14,511 bases of DNA from positions 1-14,511 of the forward strand of contig JBFWWW010000090.1 of NCBI GenBank assembly GCA_050245975.1. The letters are read 5' to 3'. This DNA is from JBFWWW01 sp050245975. Lineage in GTDB: Bacteria; Pseudomonadota; Alphaproteobacteria; Rhizobiales; Hyphomicrobiaceae. The position numbers and the translations under genes were made by a program. Positions 6,099-14,511 of the stretch are shown here, piece after piece; the stretch's first letter is position 1; each line of letters opens with the position of its first letter. Under the pieces are notes generated by a model. The model did no database searches and had not been told where the DNA came from. It saw only the letters and a list, made by a program, of their open reading frames with translations.

Positions 6099-7916
6099 GT
6101 GCCCGACCCCGCCACCGAGCCCATTTCCCCGCCCGAATCCGGCCAGGACGGAGGCCGGGCCGGTACGCGCGCGTTGGGGCCCCTGCTGGCGCTGAAGCCC
6201 TATCTCCTGCGTCATCCTGCCATGCTCGCTGCGGCGCTCGCAGCCCTCGTCCTGTCGGCGGCGGCCATGCTGGTGGTGCCGGTCGCCGTGCGGCGCATGA
6301 TCGACGTCGGCTTCTCCTCCGGCGACGGCGACTTCATCGGCCGCTACTTCGCCATGCTGATCGTCGTCGGTCTCGTGCTCGCGGTCGCCAGCGCGGCCCG
6401 CTTCTATTGCGTCAACTGGCTCGGCGAGCGCGTCGTCGCCGACCTCAGGTCCGATGTCTTCGCCCATCTGACGACCCTGGGACCCGCCTTCTTCGATCGC
6501 ACCCGCTCCGGCGAGGTGATGTCGCGGCTCACCGCCGACACGACGCAGATCAAGGCCGCGGCCGGCAGCGCGCTGTCGCAGGCGCTGCGCAATCTCATCA
6601 TGCTGATCGGCGCGACGACGCTGATGGTCATCACCAGCCCGACGCTGTCGATGCTGGTCGTCGTCGCCATCCCGGCCATCGTCTTTCCGCTTGTCGCCTA
6701 CGGCCGTGTCGTGCGCCGCCTGTCCCGCAGCGCCCAGGACACCTTGGCAGACGCGGCGGCCTACGCGGCGGAGAACCTTGCCGCGGTGCGCACCCTGCAG
6801 GCCTTCACCAACGAGCCCGCGGTCTCCGCCCGCTTTTCCGGCGCCGTCGAGCGAGCGTTCGAAGCCGCCCGTGCCCGGCTCATGGCGCGCGCCGGATTGA
6901 CCGCCATGGTCATCGCGCTCGTCGTCGCCAGCGTGGTCGGCATCCTCTGGTTCGGGGCCTCGCTCGTGGTCAGCAACAGCATGACGGGCGGCCGCCTCGG
7001 CCAGTTCGTGCTCTACGCGCTGCTGGCGGCCGGCGCCGTTGCCGAGCTGTCGGAGGTATGGGGCGAGCTGGCGCAGGCGGCCGGCGCCGCCGAACGCCTG
7101 GGCGAGCTGCGGGCGGTGGAAACGACCGTTGCCGCGCCATCCCGTCCGCAGCTGCTGCCCGAACCGGCGCGCGGCGCGGTCGCCTTCGAGGCGGTGCATT
7201 TCACCTACCCTGCGCCGGCCGGGATGCCGGTGCTCGACGGCATCACGTTTTCCGCCGCTCCGGGCGAGACGGTGGCGCTCGTCGGACCGTCAGGCGCCGG
7301 CAAGAGCACCGTCTTCAGCCTCCTTCTGCGCTTCTACGATCCGCAGTCCGGCTGCATCCGCTTCGACGGCCGCGACGTGCGCAGCGTCGATCCCACCGCC
7401 CTGCGCAGCCGCATCGCGCTGGTGCCGCAGGACGTGGCGCTGTTTGCCGACACGGTGGCCGCGAACATCAGCTACGGCGCGCCCGGCGCGACCCGCGACC
7501 AGATCGTTGCCGCTGCGGAAGCGGCGCAGGCCGATGGCTTCATCCGAGCACTGTCGGCCGGCTATGACACCATGGTCGGCGAGCGCGGCATCACGCTCTC
7601 GGGCGGCCAGCGCCAGCGCATCGCCGTCGCGCGCGCCATCCTGCGCGATGCGCCGCTGCTGCTGCTCGACGAGGCGACAAGCGCGCTCGATGCCGAGAGC
7701 GAGATGGCGGTGCAGCATGCGCTGGAGCGTGTCATGCGCGGCCGCACCACGCTGGTCATCGCGCACCGCCTGGCGACGGTGCAGCGCGCCGACCGTATCC
7801 TGGTGTTCGATCGCGGGCATCTTGTGGAGGAGGGCCGGCATGCCGACCTCGTCCGCCACGGCGGTCTCTACAGCCGGCTTGCCGAGCTGCAGTTCGGGCT
7901 GTCGGCTGCCGAATGA
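6099..7916 (+). CDS. ABC exporter, fused permease and ATPase (MsbA-like, TIGR02204-type)
   Basis: A 605-residue half-transporter that should work as a homodimer in the inner membrane. The N-terminal half has about six membrane segments, starting with MLAAALAALVLSAAAMLVV. The C-terminal nucleotide-binding domain has Walker A GPSGAGKST (from residue 396), Q-loop VPQDVALFA, signature LSGGQRQR (from 500), Walker B LLLLDEATSALD and H-loop IAHRLAT, all intact. The subgroup is the MsbA-related one common in Alphaproteobacteria, whose substrate (lipid or drug) is not established. The start is uncertain: GTG at 6099 with GGTAGG upstream is preferred over the TTG at 6018. A small hairpin GGCAG-CGCC-CTGCC (7920-7933) follows the stop and may be a weak terminator. 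Confidence 0.9.
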   Translation: MPDPATEPISPPESGQDGGRAGTRALGPLLALKPYLLRHPAMLAAALAALVLSAAAMLVVPVAVRRMIDVGFSSGDGDFIGRYFAMLIVVGLVLAVASAARFYCVNWLGERVVADLRSDVFAHLTTLGPAFFDRTRSGEVMSRLTADTTQIKAAAGSALSQALRNLIMLIGATTLMVITSPTLSMLVVVAIPAIVFPLVAYGRVVRRLSRSAQDTLADAAAYAAENLAAVRTLQAFTNEPAVSARFSGAVERAFEAARARLMARAGLTAMVIALVVASVVGILWFGASLVVSNSMTGGRLGQFVLYALLAAGAVAELSEVWGELAQAAGAAERLGELRAVETTVAAPSRPQLLPEPARGAVAFEAVHFTYPAPAGMPVLDGITFSAAPGETVALVGPSGAGKSTVFSLLLRFYDPQSGCIRFDGRDVRSVDPTALRSRIALVPQDVALFADTVAANISYGAPGATRDQIVAAAEAAQADGFIRALSAGYDTMVGERGITLSGGQRQRIAVARAILRDAPLLLLDEATSALDAESEMAVQHALERVMRGRTTLVIAHRLATVQRADRILVFDRGHLVEEGRHADLVRHGGLYSRLAELQFGLSAAE

Positions 7917-7953
7917 AAAGGCAGCGCCCTGCCGTCCTTCCACCCTTGCCACC

Positions 7954-7967
7954 TTTGTATAGACAAA
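7954..7967. promoter_or_regulatory. HutC-like (GntR-type) operator dyad upstream of the importer
   Basis: TTTGT-ATAG-ACAAA is a perfect 5-bp dyad with a 4-base centre, containing TTGTATAGACAA. From memory the HutC operator core in Klebsiella, Pseudomonas and other proteobacteria is TTGT-N4-ACAA. The site starts 64 bases before the binding-protein ATG, after a possible -35 (CTTGCC, 7945-7950), and would occupy the promoter spacer, fitting repression. The hutU and hutG genes in the same window support the reading. Other GntR-family regulators use similar dyads. Confidence 0.55.
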
Positions 7968-8030
7968 TAAGACCCTTTCGCCATACGGTCGGTGTCTGAC
8001 GATTATCCGTCGCCACGAGGGAGTTCTGAC

Positions 8031-8987
8031 ATGCGTACTTCCGTGCGCTCTGTGTTGTGGAGCACCGCGCTTCTCGGCCTCATCGCAGCGGCGGGACCCG
8101 CCGCCGCCGACACGCGCGTCGGCATCGCCATTTCCGGCTGGACCGGCTTTGCCCCCCTGACGCTCGCCAAGGAGGCCGGCATCTTCAAGAAGCACGGTCT
8201 CGATGTCTCGATCCGCAAGATCCCGCAGAAGGACCGTCACCTCGCCATCGCGTCCGGCGACATGGAATGCGCGGCGACCACGGTCGAGACCTGGATCGTG
8301 TGGAACGCCAGCGGCGTGGCGACGAAGCAGATCTTCCAGCTCGACAAGTCCTACGGCGCCGACGGCATGGTCGTGCGCAACTCCATCGCCTCCATCAAGG
8401 ACCTGAAGGGCAAGACGGTCGCGGCCTCCGCGCCGGGCACGTCGCCCTATTTCGCGCTCGCCTGGTTCCTGAAGCACAACGGCCTGTCGGTGCGCGACGT
8501 CACGGTCGCCAATCTCGAGCCGGGCCCGGCGGCGCAGGCCTTCCTTGCCGGCCAGAACGATGCGGCCATGACCTACGAGCCCTATCTCTCCACGGTGCGC
8601 GCCGCGCCCGACAAGGGCAAGATCATCGCCACGACGCTCGACTACCCGATGGTGATGGACACCTTCGGCTGCACGCCCGCCTTCCTGAAGGACAACCCGC
8701 AGGCCGGCAAGGCGCTCGCCGACAGTTATTTCGAGGCGCTCGAGATGATCGCCAAGGACCAGGCCAAGTCCTACCAGATCATGGGCGCCGACGTGAAGCA
8801 GTCCGGCGAGCAGTTCGGCAACTCGGCCAAGTACCTGCGCTGGCAGGACCGCGCCGCCAACCAGAAGTTCTTCGCCGGTGAAATCCAGGCCTTCTCCAAG
8901 GAGGCCGGCGACCTGCTGCTGGAGATCGGCATCATCCGCAAGATGCCGAATATCGACGACATCGTCGACGCGAGCTACGTGAAGTAG
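8031..8987 (+). CDS. ABC importer periplasmic binding protein (NMT1/SsuA/TauA-like)
   Basis: A 318-residue secreted protein. The signal peptide runs MRTSVRSVLWSTALLGLIAAAGPAAA with probable cleavage before DTRVG. The mature part has the two-lobed type II binding fold of the taurine/sulfonate/nitrate family: GIAISGWTGFAPLTLAKEAGIFKKHGLDV, then IASGDMECAATTVETW, IKDLKGKTVA and LAGQNDAAMTYEPY. The ATG at 8031 has AGGGAG seven bases upstream; an in-frame ATG further 5' lacks the signal-peptide logic. It is first in a three-gene operon with the permease and ATPase. The substrate cannot be read from the sequence; the HutC-like operator and hut genes point to histidine, urocanate or a breakdown product, while taurine/sulfonate/nitrate or pyrimidines remain possible. 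Confidence 0.85.
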   Translation: MRTSVRSVLWSTALLGLIAAAGPAAADTRVGIAISGWTGFAPLTLAKEAGIFKKHGLDVSIRKIPQKDRHLAIASGDMECAATTVETWIVWNASGVATKQIFQLDKSYGADGMVVRNSIASIKDLKGKTVAASAPGTSPYFALAWFLKHNGLSVRDVTVANLEPGPAAQAFLAGQNDAAMTYEPYLSTVRAAPDKGKIIATTLDYPMVMDTFGCTPAFLKDNPQAGKALADSYFEALEMIAKDQAKSYQIMGADVKQSGEQFGNSAKYLRWQDRAANQKFFAGEIQAFSKEAGDLLLEIGIIRKMPNIDDIVDASYVK

Positions 8988-9005
8988 CGCGCGACGCGAC
9001 TTCTG

Positions 9006-9035
9006 CGGCCCTTCTTCCGCGCGGAGGAAGGGCCG
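9006..9035 (+). promoter_or_regulatory. Intercistronic 15-bp hairpin between binding protein and permease
   Basis: CGGCCCTTCTTCCGC (9006-9020) faces GCGGAGGAAGGGCCG (9021-9035), complementary at every position with one G-U pair, with no spacer, so the innermost pairs open as the loop. It begins 18 bases after the binding-protein stop. There is no T-tract. Such elements in ABC importer operons usually protect the upstream binding-protein message and lower downstream expression. Confidence 0.65.
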
Positions 9036-9069
9036 ACCTTCCTTCCCGCATCTTTGGCGCGCGAGCACG

Positions 9070-9846
9070 ATGCCACGCCCTCTCGAACCCGTATCGACAG
9101 CGACACGCGTGGGCCTGGGGCTCGCTTTCTTCGCCCTGTTCGTCGCCGCGTGGGCCTGGGGCACGCTCGGCGGCCACATCAGCCCCACGTTCCTCGCCGA
9201 TCCCGTGACGATGGTGCGTGACGGCTGGGAGCTGCTGACGCGCCACAACTTTCTGTTCGACATCGTCATCACCATCTGGCGCGTCGTCGGCGGCTTCGTG
9301 CTGGCGGCGCTCGTCGCCGTTCCGCTCGGCATCCTGATGGGCACCTACAAGCCGGTCGAGGCCTTCTTCGAGCCGTTCGTGTCCTTCGCCCGCTACCTGC
9401 CGGCGTCGGCCTTCATCCCGCTGCTCATCCTGTGGGCCGGCATCGGCGAGAAGCAGAAGCTGCTCGTCATCTTCATCGGCTCGGTCTTCCAGCTCATCCT
9501 GATGGTGGCGCTCGCCGTCGGCAGCACGCGCCGCGACCTCGTGGAGGCGGCCTATACGCTCGGCGCACGCGACAGCGGCATCATCCGCCGCGTGCTGATC
9601 CCGTCGTCGGCCCCCGAGATCGCCGAGATCCTGCGGCTCGTGCTCGGCTGGGCCTGGACCTATGTCATCGTCGCCGAGCTGATCGGGTCTTCTTCGGGCA
9701 TCGGCCACATGATCGTCGACAGCCAGGCCCTGCTCGCCACCGGGCAGATCATCTTCGGCATCATCGTCATCGGTCTCATCGGCCTCGTCTCGGACTTCCT
9801 GTTCAAGGCCGCCAACCGCTGGCTCTTCCCCTGGAGCTTCGCGTGA
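9070..9846 (+). CDS. ABC importer permease (SsuC/TauC-like)
   Basis: A 258-residue inner-membrane protein of the binding-protein-dependent permease family. Membrane segments are seen around residues 13-33, 71-95, 117-160 (two), 195-215 and 222-245. The ATPase-coupling EAA loop reads EAAYTLGARDSGIIRRVLIPSSAPEI, with the conserved Gly at the usual position. The ribosome binding site before ATG 9070 is weak (only GCGAG), in keeping with lower expression after the intercistronic hairpin. The stop codon overlaps the GTG start of the ATPase gene (GTGA), which indicates translational coupling. Confidence 0.9.
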   Translation: MPRPLEPVSTATRVGLGLAFFALFVAAWAWGTLGGHISPTFLADPVTMVRDGWELLTRHNFLFDIVITIWRVVGGFVLAALVAVPLGILMGTYKPVEAFFEPFVSFARYLPASAFIPLLILWAGIGEKQKLLVIFIGSVFQLILMVALAVGSTRRDLVEAAYTLGARDSGIIRRVLIPSSAPEIAEILRLVLGWAWTYVIVAELIGSSSGIGHMIVDSQALLATGQIIFGIIVIGLIGLVSDFLFKAANRWLFPWSFA

Positions 9847-10631
9847 GCAAGCTCAGGATCGAAGGCGTTTCGCGCACGTTCCCGCCGTCGAGACCGGGCG
9901 CGCAGCCGACGCGCGCGCTGCAGCCGGCCAACCTCGAGATTGCCGACAACGACTTCATCACCATCCTCGGCCCCTCCGGCTGCGGCAAGTCCACGCTGCT
10001 GCGCATCGTCGCCGGCCTCGACCGCGCAACGGAAGGCCGCGTTCTGCTCGACGGCGCGGAGGTGAGGGGACCCGGTCCCGATCGCGGCATGGTGTTCCAG
10101 TCCTACACGCTCTTTCCCTGGCTGACGGTGGAGGAGAACATCGCCTTCGGCCTGCGCGAGAGGGGCATCGCCCAGGACGAGCGCCTCAGGAGCGCGCGCG
10201 ACTGGTGCGCCCGCGTCGGCCTATCGGGCTTCGAGCATCACTACCCCAAGCAGCTTTCGGGCGGCATGCAGCAGCGCACGGCCATCGCGCGCGTGCTCGC
10301 CAACAACCCCAAGATCATGCTGCTCGACGAGCCCTTCGGCGCGCTCGACAACCAGACGCGCGCGCTGATGCAGGAAATGCTGCTCGGCATCTGGGAGCGC
10401 GAGAAGAAGACGGTGCTGTTCGTCACGCACGACATCGAGGAATCGATCTTCCTCGCCTCGCGCGTCGTCGTCATGTCGGCGCGCCCCGGTCGCATCAAGG
10501 CCGACGTGCGCATCGATCTGCCCTATCCGCGCCACTACACGCTCAAGACGAGCCCGGAGTTCTCGGCGTTGAAGGCCCAGCTCACCGAGGAAATCCGCGC
10601 CGAGGCCGTCCTCGCCGCCGAGTCCCACTGA
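9843..10631 (+). CDS. ABC importer ATPase (SsuB/TauB-like)
   Basis: A 262-residue cytosolic ATPase starting at GTG 9843, overlapping the permease stop by four bases. Walker A is GPSGCGKST (from residue 43), the Q-loop region is MVFQSYTLFPWLTVEEN, the signature LSGGMQQRTAIAR starts at 138, Walker B is MLLDEPFGALD with Asp162 and Glu163, and the H-loop is FVTHDIEESI. All motifs are intact. It powers the neighbouring permease. From memory, close relatives of this nitrate/taurine-type ATPase occur in histidine uptake systems of other proteobacteria. It ends 14 bases from the convergent low-GC gene. Confidence 0.92.
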   Translation: MSKLRIEGVSRTFPPSRPGAQPTRALQPANLEIADNDFITILGPSGCGKSTLLRIVAGLDRATEGRVLLDGAEVRGPGPDRGMVFQSYTLFPWLTVEENIAFGLRERGIAQDERLRSARDWCARVGLSGFEHHYPKQLSGGMQQRTAIARVLANNPKIMLLDEPFGALDNQTRALMQEMLLGIWEREKKTVLFVTHDIEESIFLASRVVVMSARPGRIKADVRIDLPYPRHYTLKTSPEFSALKAQLTEEIRAEAVLAAESH

Positions 10632-10645
10632 CCCTCCTCGGGTGA

Positions 10646-11014
10646 CTATTCCTCGTCTATGACTTCGAAATCGTCGATATGTTCGTCGCGAATGGAGAGG
10701 GCAACCTCAAACCTCTTGAAGAGAGAGAAGAACTGTTGGATGGGAAATTCTTTTTTGACTATGCGGACGCGGACAGGCCCTTTCCTGAAACGCATCTGAA
10801 CCTCATCCAACGGCATCACCAGGATTTGGACGCTGAAGGGCTCTAGATGGCCAGCATGGTTTTCGCCCGTCCAAGCTTTGATTCCGACAATCGTTTCAGT
10901 ATGGCCAAGTAATCCCTCGTCTCGCAACACTTTGGTCAGATAAGAATCATCGGCGTTGTCTGCTGCCGAACTGCCCTTCCAATCATCATATTTCACGCTC
11001 GCCCCAAACCGCAT
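10646..11014 (-). CDS. Low-GC orphan gene, conserved hypothetical
   Basis: A 122-residue protein without a recognised domain. The start ATG at 11014 has GGAG eight bases upstream. The opening MRFGASVKYDDWKGSSAAD, the middle GLLGHTETIVGIKAWTGENH and an acidic end (IDDFEVIDEE) are the notable parts. There are no membrane segments, signal peptide or cysteines. Base composition is about 50% GC by counting two rows (10681-10800), well below its neighbours, and codon use is correspondingly different, which suggests recent transfer. It runs opposite to the importer and the amidase gene that flank it. I vaguely recall uncharacterised Rhizobiales proteins with the same opening, but assign no function. 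An immunity or antitoxin role is conceivable but unsupported, since no toxin is next to it. Confidence 0.65.
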   Translation of the reverse strand: MRFGASVKYDDWKGSSAADNADDSYLTKVLRDEGLLGHTETIVGIKAWTGENHAGHLEPFSVQILVMPLDEVQMRFRKGPVRVRIVKKEFPIQQFFSLFKRFEVALSIRDEHIDDFEVIDEE

Positions 11015-11072
11015 ACCTTTGCTCCAGGGTTTCTCGCTACACGTCGAATCAGTAAGGACAGGAATTTATCAG

Positions 11073-12014
11073 ATGGTCCATCACGTTCTGAAGTCCAGCG
11101 TCGAGACCTGTCACTGGGGTTACTTCGATGCGGCCATCGCGCCGGTGCTCACGGTCGCGTCGGGCGACACCGTCACCATCGAGACCATCAGCGGCGGACC
11201 CGACGTGGTGCCGCCACCGCCCTTCCTTGTGCCGCCGGAGCTGCGCGAGGTGCATGCGCGGTCGGAGCGCATGCTGCCGGGCCACATCCTCACCGGTCCC
11301 GTCGCGGTGGCTGGTGCCTGCCCCGGCCATGTGCTCGAGGTGCGCATCAAGGACGTGAAGCTGCGCCAGGACTGGGGCTACAACGTCATCGGCCCGCTCA
11401 AGGGCACGCTGCAGGACGACTTCCACGCGCACCGGCGCATCAACATCCCGCTCGATGCGAAGCGCAATGTCGGGCGGATGCCGTGGGGCGTCGACCTGCC
11501 GCTGGCGCCGTTCTTCGGCGTCATGGGCGTCGCGCCGCCGCCGGCGTGGGGGCGCATCACCTCGCTCGTGCCGCGCGCCATGGGCGGCAACCTCGACAAC
11601 AAGGAGCTGCGGCCCGGCGCGCGCCTGTTCCTGCCGGTGTTCAACGGCGGCGCGCTCTTCTCCTGTGGCGACGGCCACGGCGTGCAGGGCGACGGCGAGG
11701 TGTGCATCACGGCCATCGAGACGGCGCTCGAAGGCACGTTCGAGCTGATCGTGCGCGAGGACCTGACCTTCACCTACCCGCGCGCCGAGACGCCGACGCA
11801 CTACATGACGATGGGCATGGATCCCGATCTCGACCAGTGCGTGGTGATGGCGCTGCGCGACATGATCCGCCTGATCGGCGAGGTGGCGGGGCTATCGCGC
11901 GAGGACGCCTATACGCTGTGCAGCCTCGCCGCCGATCTGCGCGTGACGCAGACGGTCAACGGCGCCAAGGGCATCCACTGCATGATCCTGAAGACCGCCG
12001 TGCACGGGGCGTGA
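11073..12014 (+). CDS. Acetamidase/formamidase family protein
   Basis: A 313-residue protein of the FmdA/AmdA family, cytosolic hydrolases that release ammonia from formamide, acetamide or related amides. Family marks are GDTVTIETISGGPDVVPP near residue 31, GHILTGPVAVAGACPGHVLEV around 70-90, and the metal/active-site segment FSCGDGHGVQGDGEVCITAIE. The ATG at 11073 has AGGAA eight bases upstream (11060-11064); the longer in-frame start at 10956 would overlap the divergent orphan gene. The natural substrate is not certain. Its position between a putative HutC-controlled importer and hut genes hints at a role with formyl or formimino compounds or formamide. HutG here makes formate directly, so formamide is not an obligatory intermediate. 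Confidence 0.85.
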   Translation: MVHHVLKSSVETCHWGYFDAAIAPVLTVASGDTVTIETISGGPDVVPPPPFLVPPELREVHARSERMLPGHILTGPVAVAGACPGHVLEVRIKDVKLRQDWGYNVIGPLKGTLQDDFHAHRRINIPLDAKRNVGRMPWGVDLPLAPFFGVMGVAPPPAWGRITSLVPRAMGGNLDNKELRPGARLFLPVFNGGALFSCGDGHGVQGDGEVCITAIETALEGTFELIVREDLTFTYPRAETPTHYMTMGMDPDLDQCVVMALRDMIRLIGEVAGLSREDAYTLCSLAADLRVTQTVNGAKGIHCMILKTAVHGA

Positions 12015-12060
12015 GTGTCGCCCCGCCGCGGGCTGTCACTCTCCGTCATCACTGCCGAAG

Positions 12061-12192
12061 CGCGCCCCTTCCTGTCATCCCGGCCGAGCGCAGCGAGAGC
12101 CGGGACCCAGGGTCCAAAGGCACGCGCTCGATCGTGAGCTGGGTCCCGGATATTTCGCTTCGCGAAATTCCGGGATGACAGCAAGGGGCGTG
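12061..12192. repeat. Intergenic palindromic repeat element, 132 bp
   Basis: The outer arms at 12061-12083 and 12170-12192 are inverted repeats matching at 21 of 23 positions, centred on TGTCATCCCGG/CCGGGATGACA. Inside, GGGACCCAG (12102-12110) pairs with CTGGGTCCC (12139-12147). Each arm also folds on itself: CCCGGC/GCCGGG (12079-12084, 12099-12104) on the left, and CCCGGA-T-ATTTCGC/GCGAAAT-TCCGGG (12145-12173) on the right. Elements opening with TGTCATCCCGG are widespread between genes in several alphaproteobacteria. It fills the gap between the ends of the convergent amidase and hutU genes and may also act as a bidirectional terminator. Confidence 0.75.
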
Positions 12193-12223
12193 GCCGGAAT
12201 GATACGAGGGATGGTTGGTATCG

Positions 12224-13884
<1,661 letters not shown>

Positions 13885-13888
<4 letters not shown>

Positions 13889-14511
13889 GACGATTTTCCC
13901 TGGGCAAAGCGGAGGCAGGTTTCGAGGATGGCGCGCAGGACGGCCTGGATGTCGCGGGCGTATGCCGGGTCGTAGGGCGTCGGCCACACCGTTTCGTCGA
14001 CGGCGCCGATGGGCTCGCGCAGGTAGCCGCGGCAGGCGAGCTCCATCTGCACCGCATGCACGCCGTGTGCCGGCGCGCCGTAGTTGCGCGTGATGTAGCC
14101 GCCCTTGAAGCGCCCGTTGACGATGTGGCTGAAGCGGCTATCGGCCGTGTGGCGCTCGATTGCGGCCGCCAGTGCGGGATCGCAGGATGCGCCGCCGTTG
14201 GTGCCGATGTTGAACACCGGCAGCTCGCCCTCGAACAGGCGCGGGATCACCGAGCGGATCGAATGGCAGTCGTAGAGCACGATGCGGGGATGGATGTCGC
14301 GCAGTCGCGCGATCTCGCCCGCCAGCGCGGCGTGATAGGGCGCGAAATAGGCCGTCTTGCGCCGTGCGACTTCGGCCGCGTCGGGCGCCCTGCCGGGCTT
14401 GTAGAGCGGCTCGCCGTCGAATGTCGTCGTCGGGCACAGCTCCGTCGTCGCCTGTCCGGGGTAGAGCGAGACGCCGGACGGGTCGCGGTTGACGTCGATC
14501 GCGGTGCGCGA
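13885..14511 (-). CDS. hutG: N-formylglutamate deformylase, 5' end outside window
   Basis: The visible 208 codons form the C-terminal part of HutG, which hydrolyses N-formylglutamate to glutamate and formate, the last step of the five-enzyme HutF-type histidine route. The frame is open to the right edge, beginning SRTAIDVNRDPSG. Family blocks follow: LYPGQATTELCPTTTFDGEPLYKPG, YDCHSIRSVIPRLFEGELP (metal-site D-x-H-S), FNIGTNGGASCD, FSHIVNGRFKGG and HAVQMELACRGYL. The stop codon overlaps the hutU start. Presence of this enzyme implies a formiminoglutamate deiminase (hutF) elsewhere. The operon promoter is outside the window. Confidence 0.95.

Noticed and set aside
5358..7199. 613-codon minus-strand open frame
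   Set aside because: It covers rpmE in another frame and the antisense of the ABC exporter; low-complexity Arg/Gly/His sequence.
8031..8987. Binding protein as ThiY/THI5 pyrimidine-precursor carrier
   Set aside because: The fold is shared, but no thiamine genes or riboswitch are in the window and no THI5-type cysteine motif is seen; the hut context fits better.
7290..9344. 684-codon minus-strand open frame
   Set aside because: It is antisense to the ABC exporter and the binding-protein gene, both with full family motifs. Its composition is His/Arg/Gly-rich with no recognisable domain.
10646..11014. Low-GC gene as an immunity protein or antitoxin
   Set aside because: Size and acidic tail would allow it, but no adjacent toxin or secretion-effector gene is present, so there is no support.

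Overview
The window looks like a chromosomal segment of a GC-rich alphaproteobacterium, most likely of the order Hyphomicrobiales (Rhizobiales). The reasons are an RcdA (DUF1465) gene next to DUF1192, bL31 and an MsbA-like ABC exporter; a near-consensus CtrA box with GANTC (CcrM) sites upstream of rcdA; an alphaproteobacterial-type promoter (CTTGAA-17-CTATAG) for rpmE; and an intergenic palindromic element starting TGTCATCCCGG. There are no tRNA or rRNA genes, CRISPR arrays, transposases or phage genes.

Region 1 (1-4080) is housekeeping. It holds a degenerate EAL-domain protein that is open at the left edge, a class IIA HAD hydrolase, a convergent NADPH:quinone-oxidoreductase-like protein, and a small divergent DUF1192 protein.

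Region 2 (4080-5046) is a cell-cycle locus. A 371-base intergenic stretch carries a CtrA-like box, three GANTC sites, a compact structured segment ending in a perfect Rho-independent terminator (a candidate small RNA with CU-rich loops), a second dyad, and an 11-bp hairpin just before the rcdA ribosome binding site. rcdA (regulator of CtrA degradation) follows with its own terminator. If the box is real, CtrA would control the adaptor that promotes its own proteolysis.

Region 3 (5047-7916) holds a DUF1801 protein whose 3' end overlaps convergent rpmE (bL31), then a divergent half-size ABC exporter.

Region 4 (7917-14511) appears to serve uptake and breakdown of histidine-type compounds. A three-gene ABC importer (binding protein, permease, ATPase) is preceded by the dyad TTTGT-ATAG-ACAAA, which matches the core of HutC operators as I remember it. 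A low-GC orphan gene on the opposite strand separates the importer from an acetamidase/formamidase-family gene. A 132-bp palindromic repeat element follows. Then, on the minus strand, hutG (N-formylglutamate deformylase, truncated by the right edge) and hutU (urocanate hydratase) overlap by ATGA. Together the operator-like dyad and the hut genes suggest that the importer brings in histidine, urocanate or a related catabolite. This is inference, not shown by the sequence alone.

The most interesting points are the candidate CtrA-linked small RNA or attenuator upstream of rcdA, the HutC-like control of a taurine/nitrate-type importer, and the low-GC orphan gene between importer and amidase.
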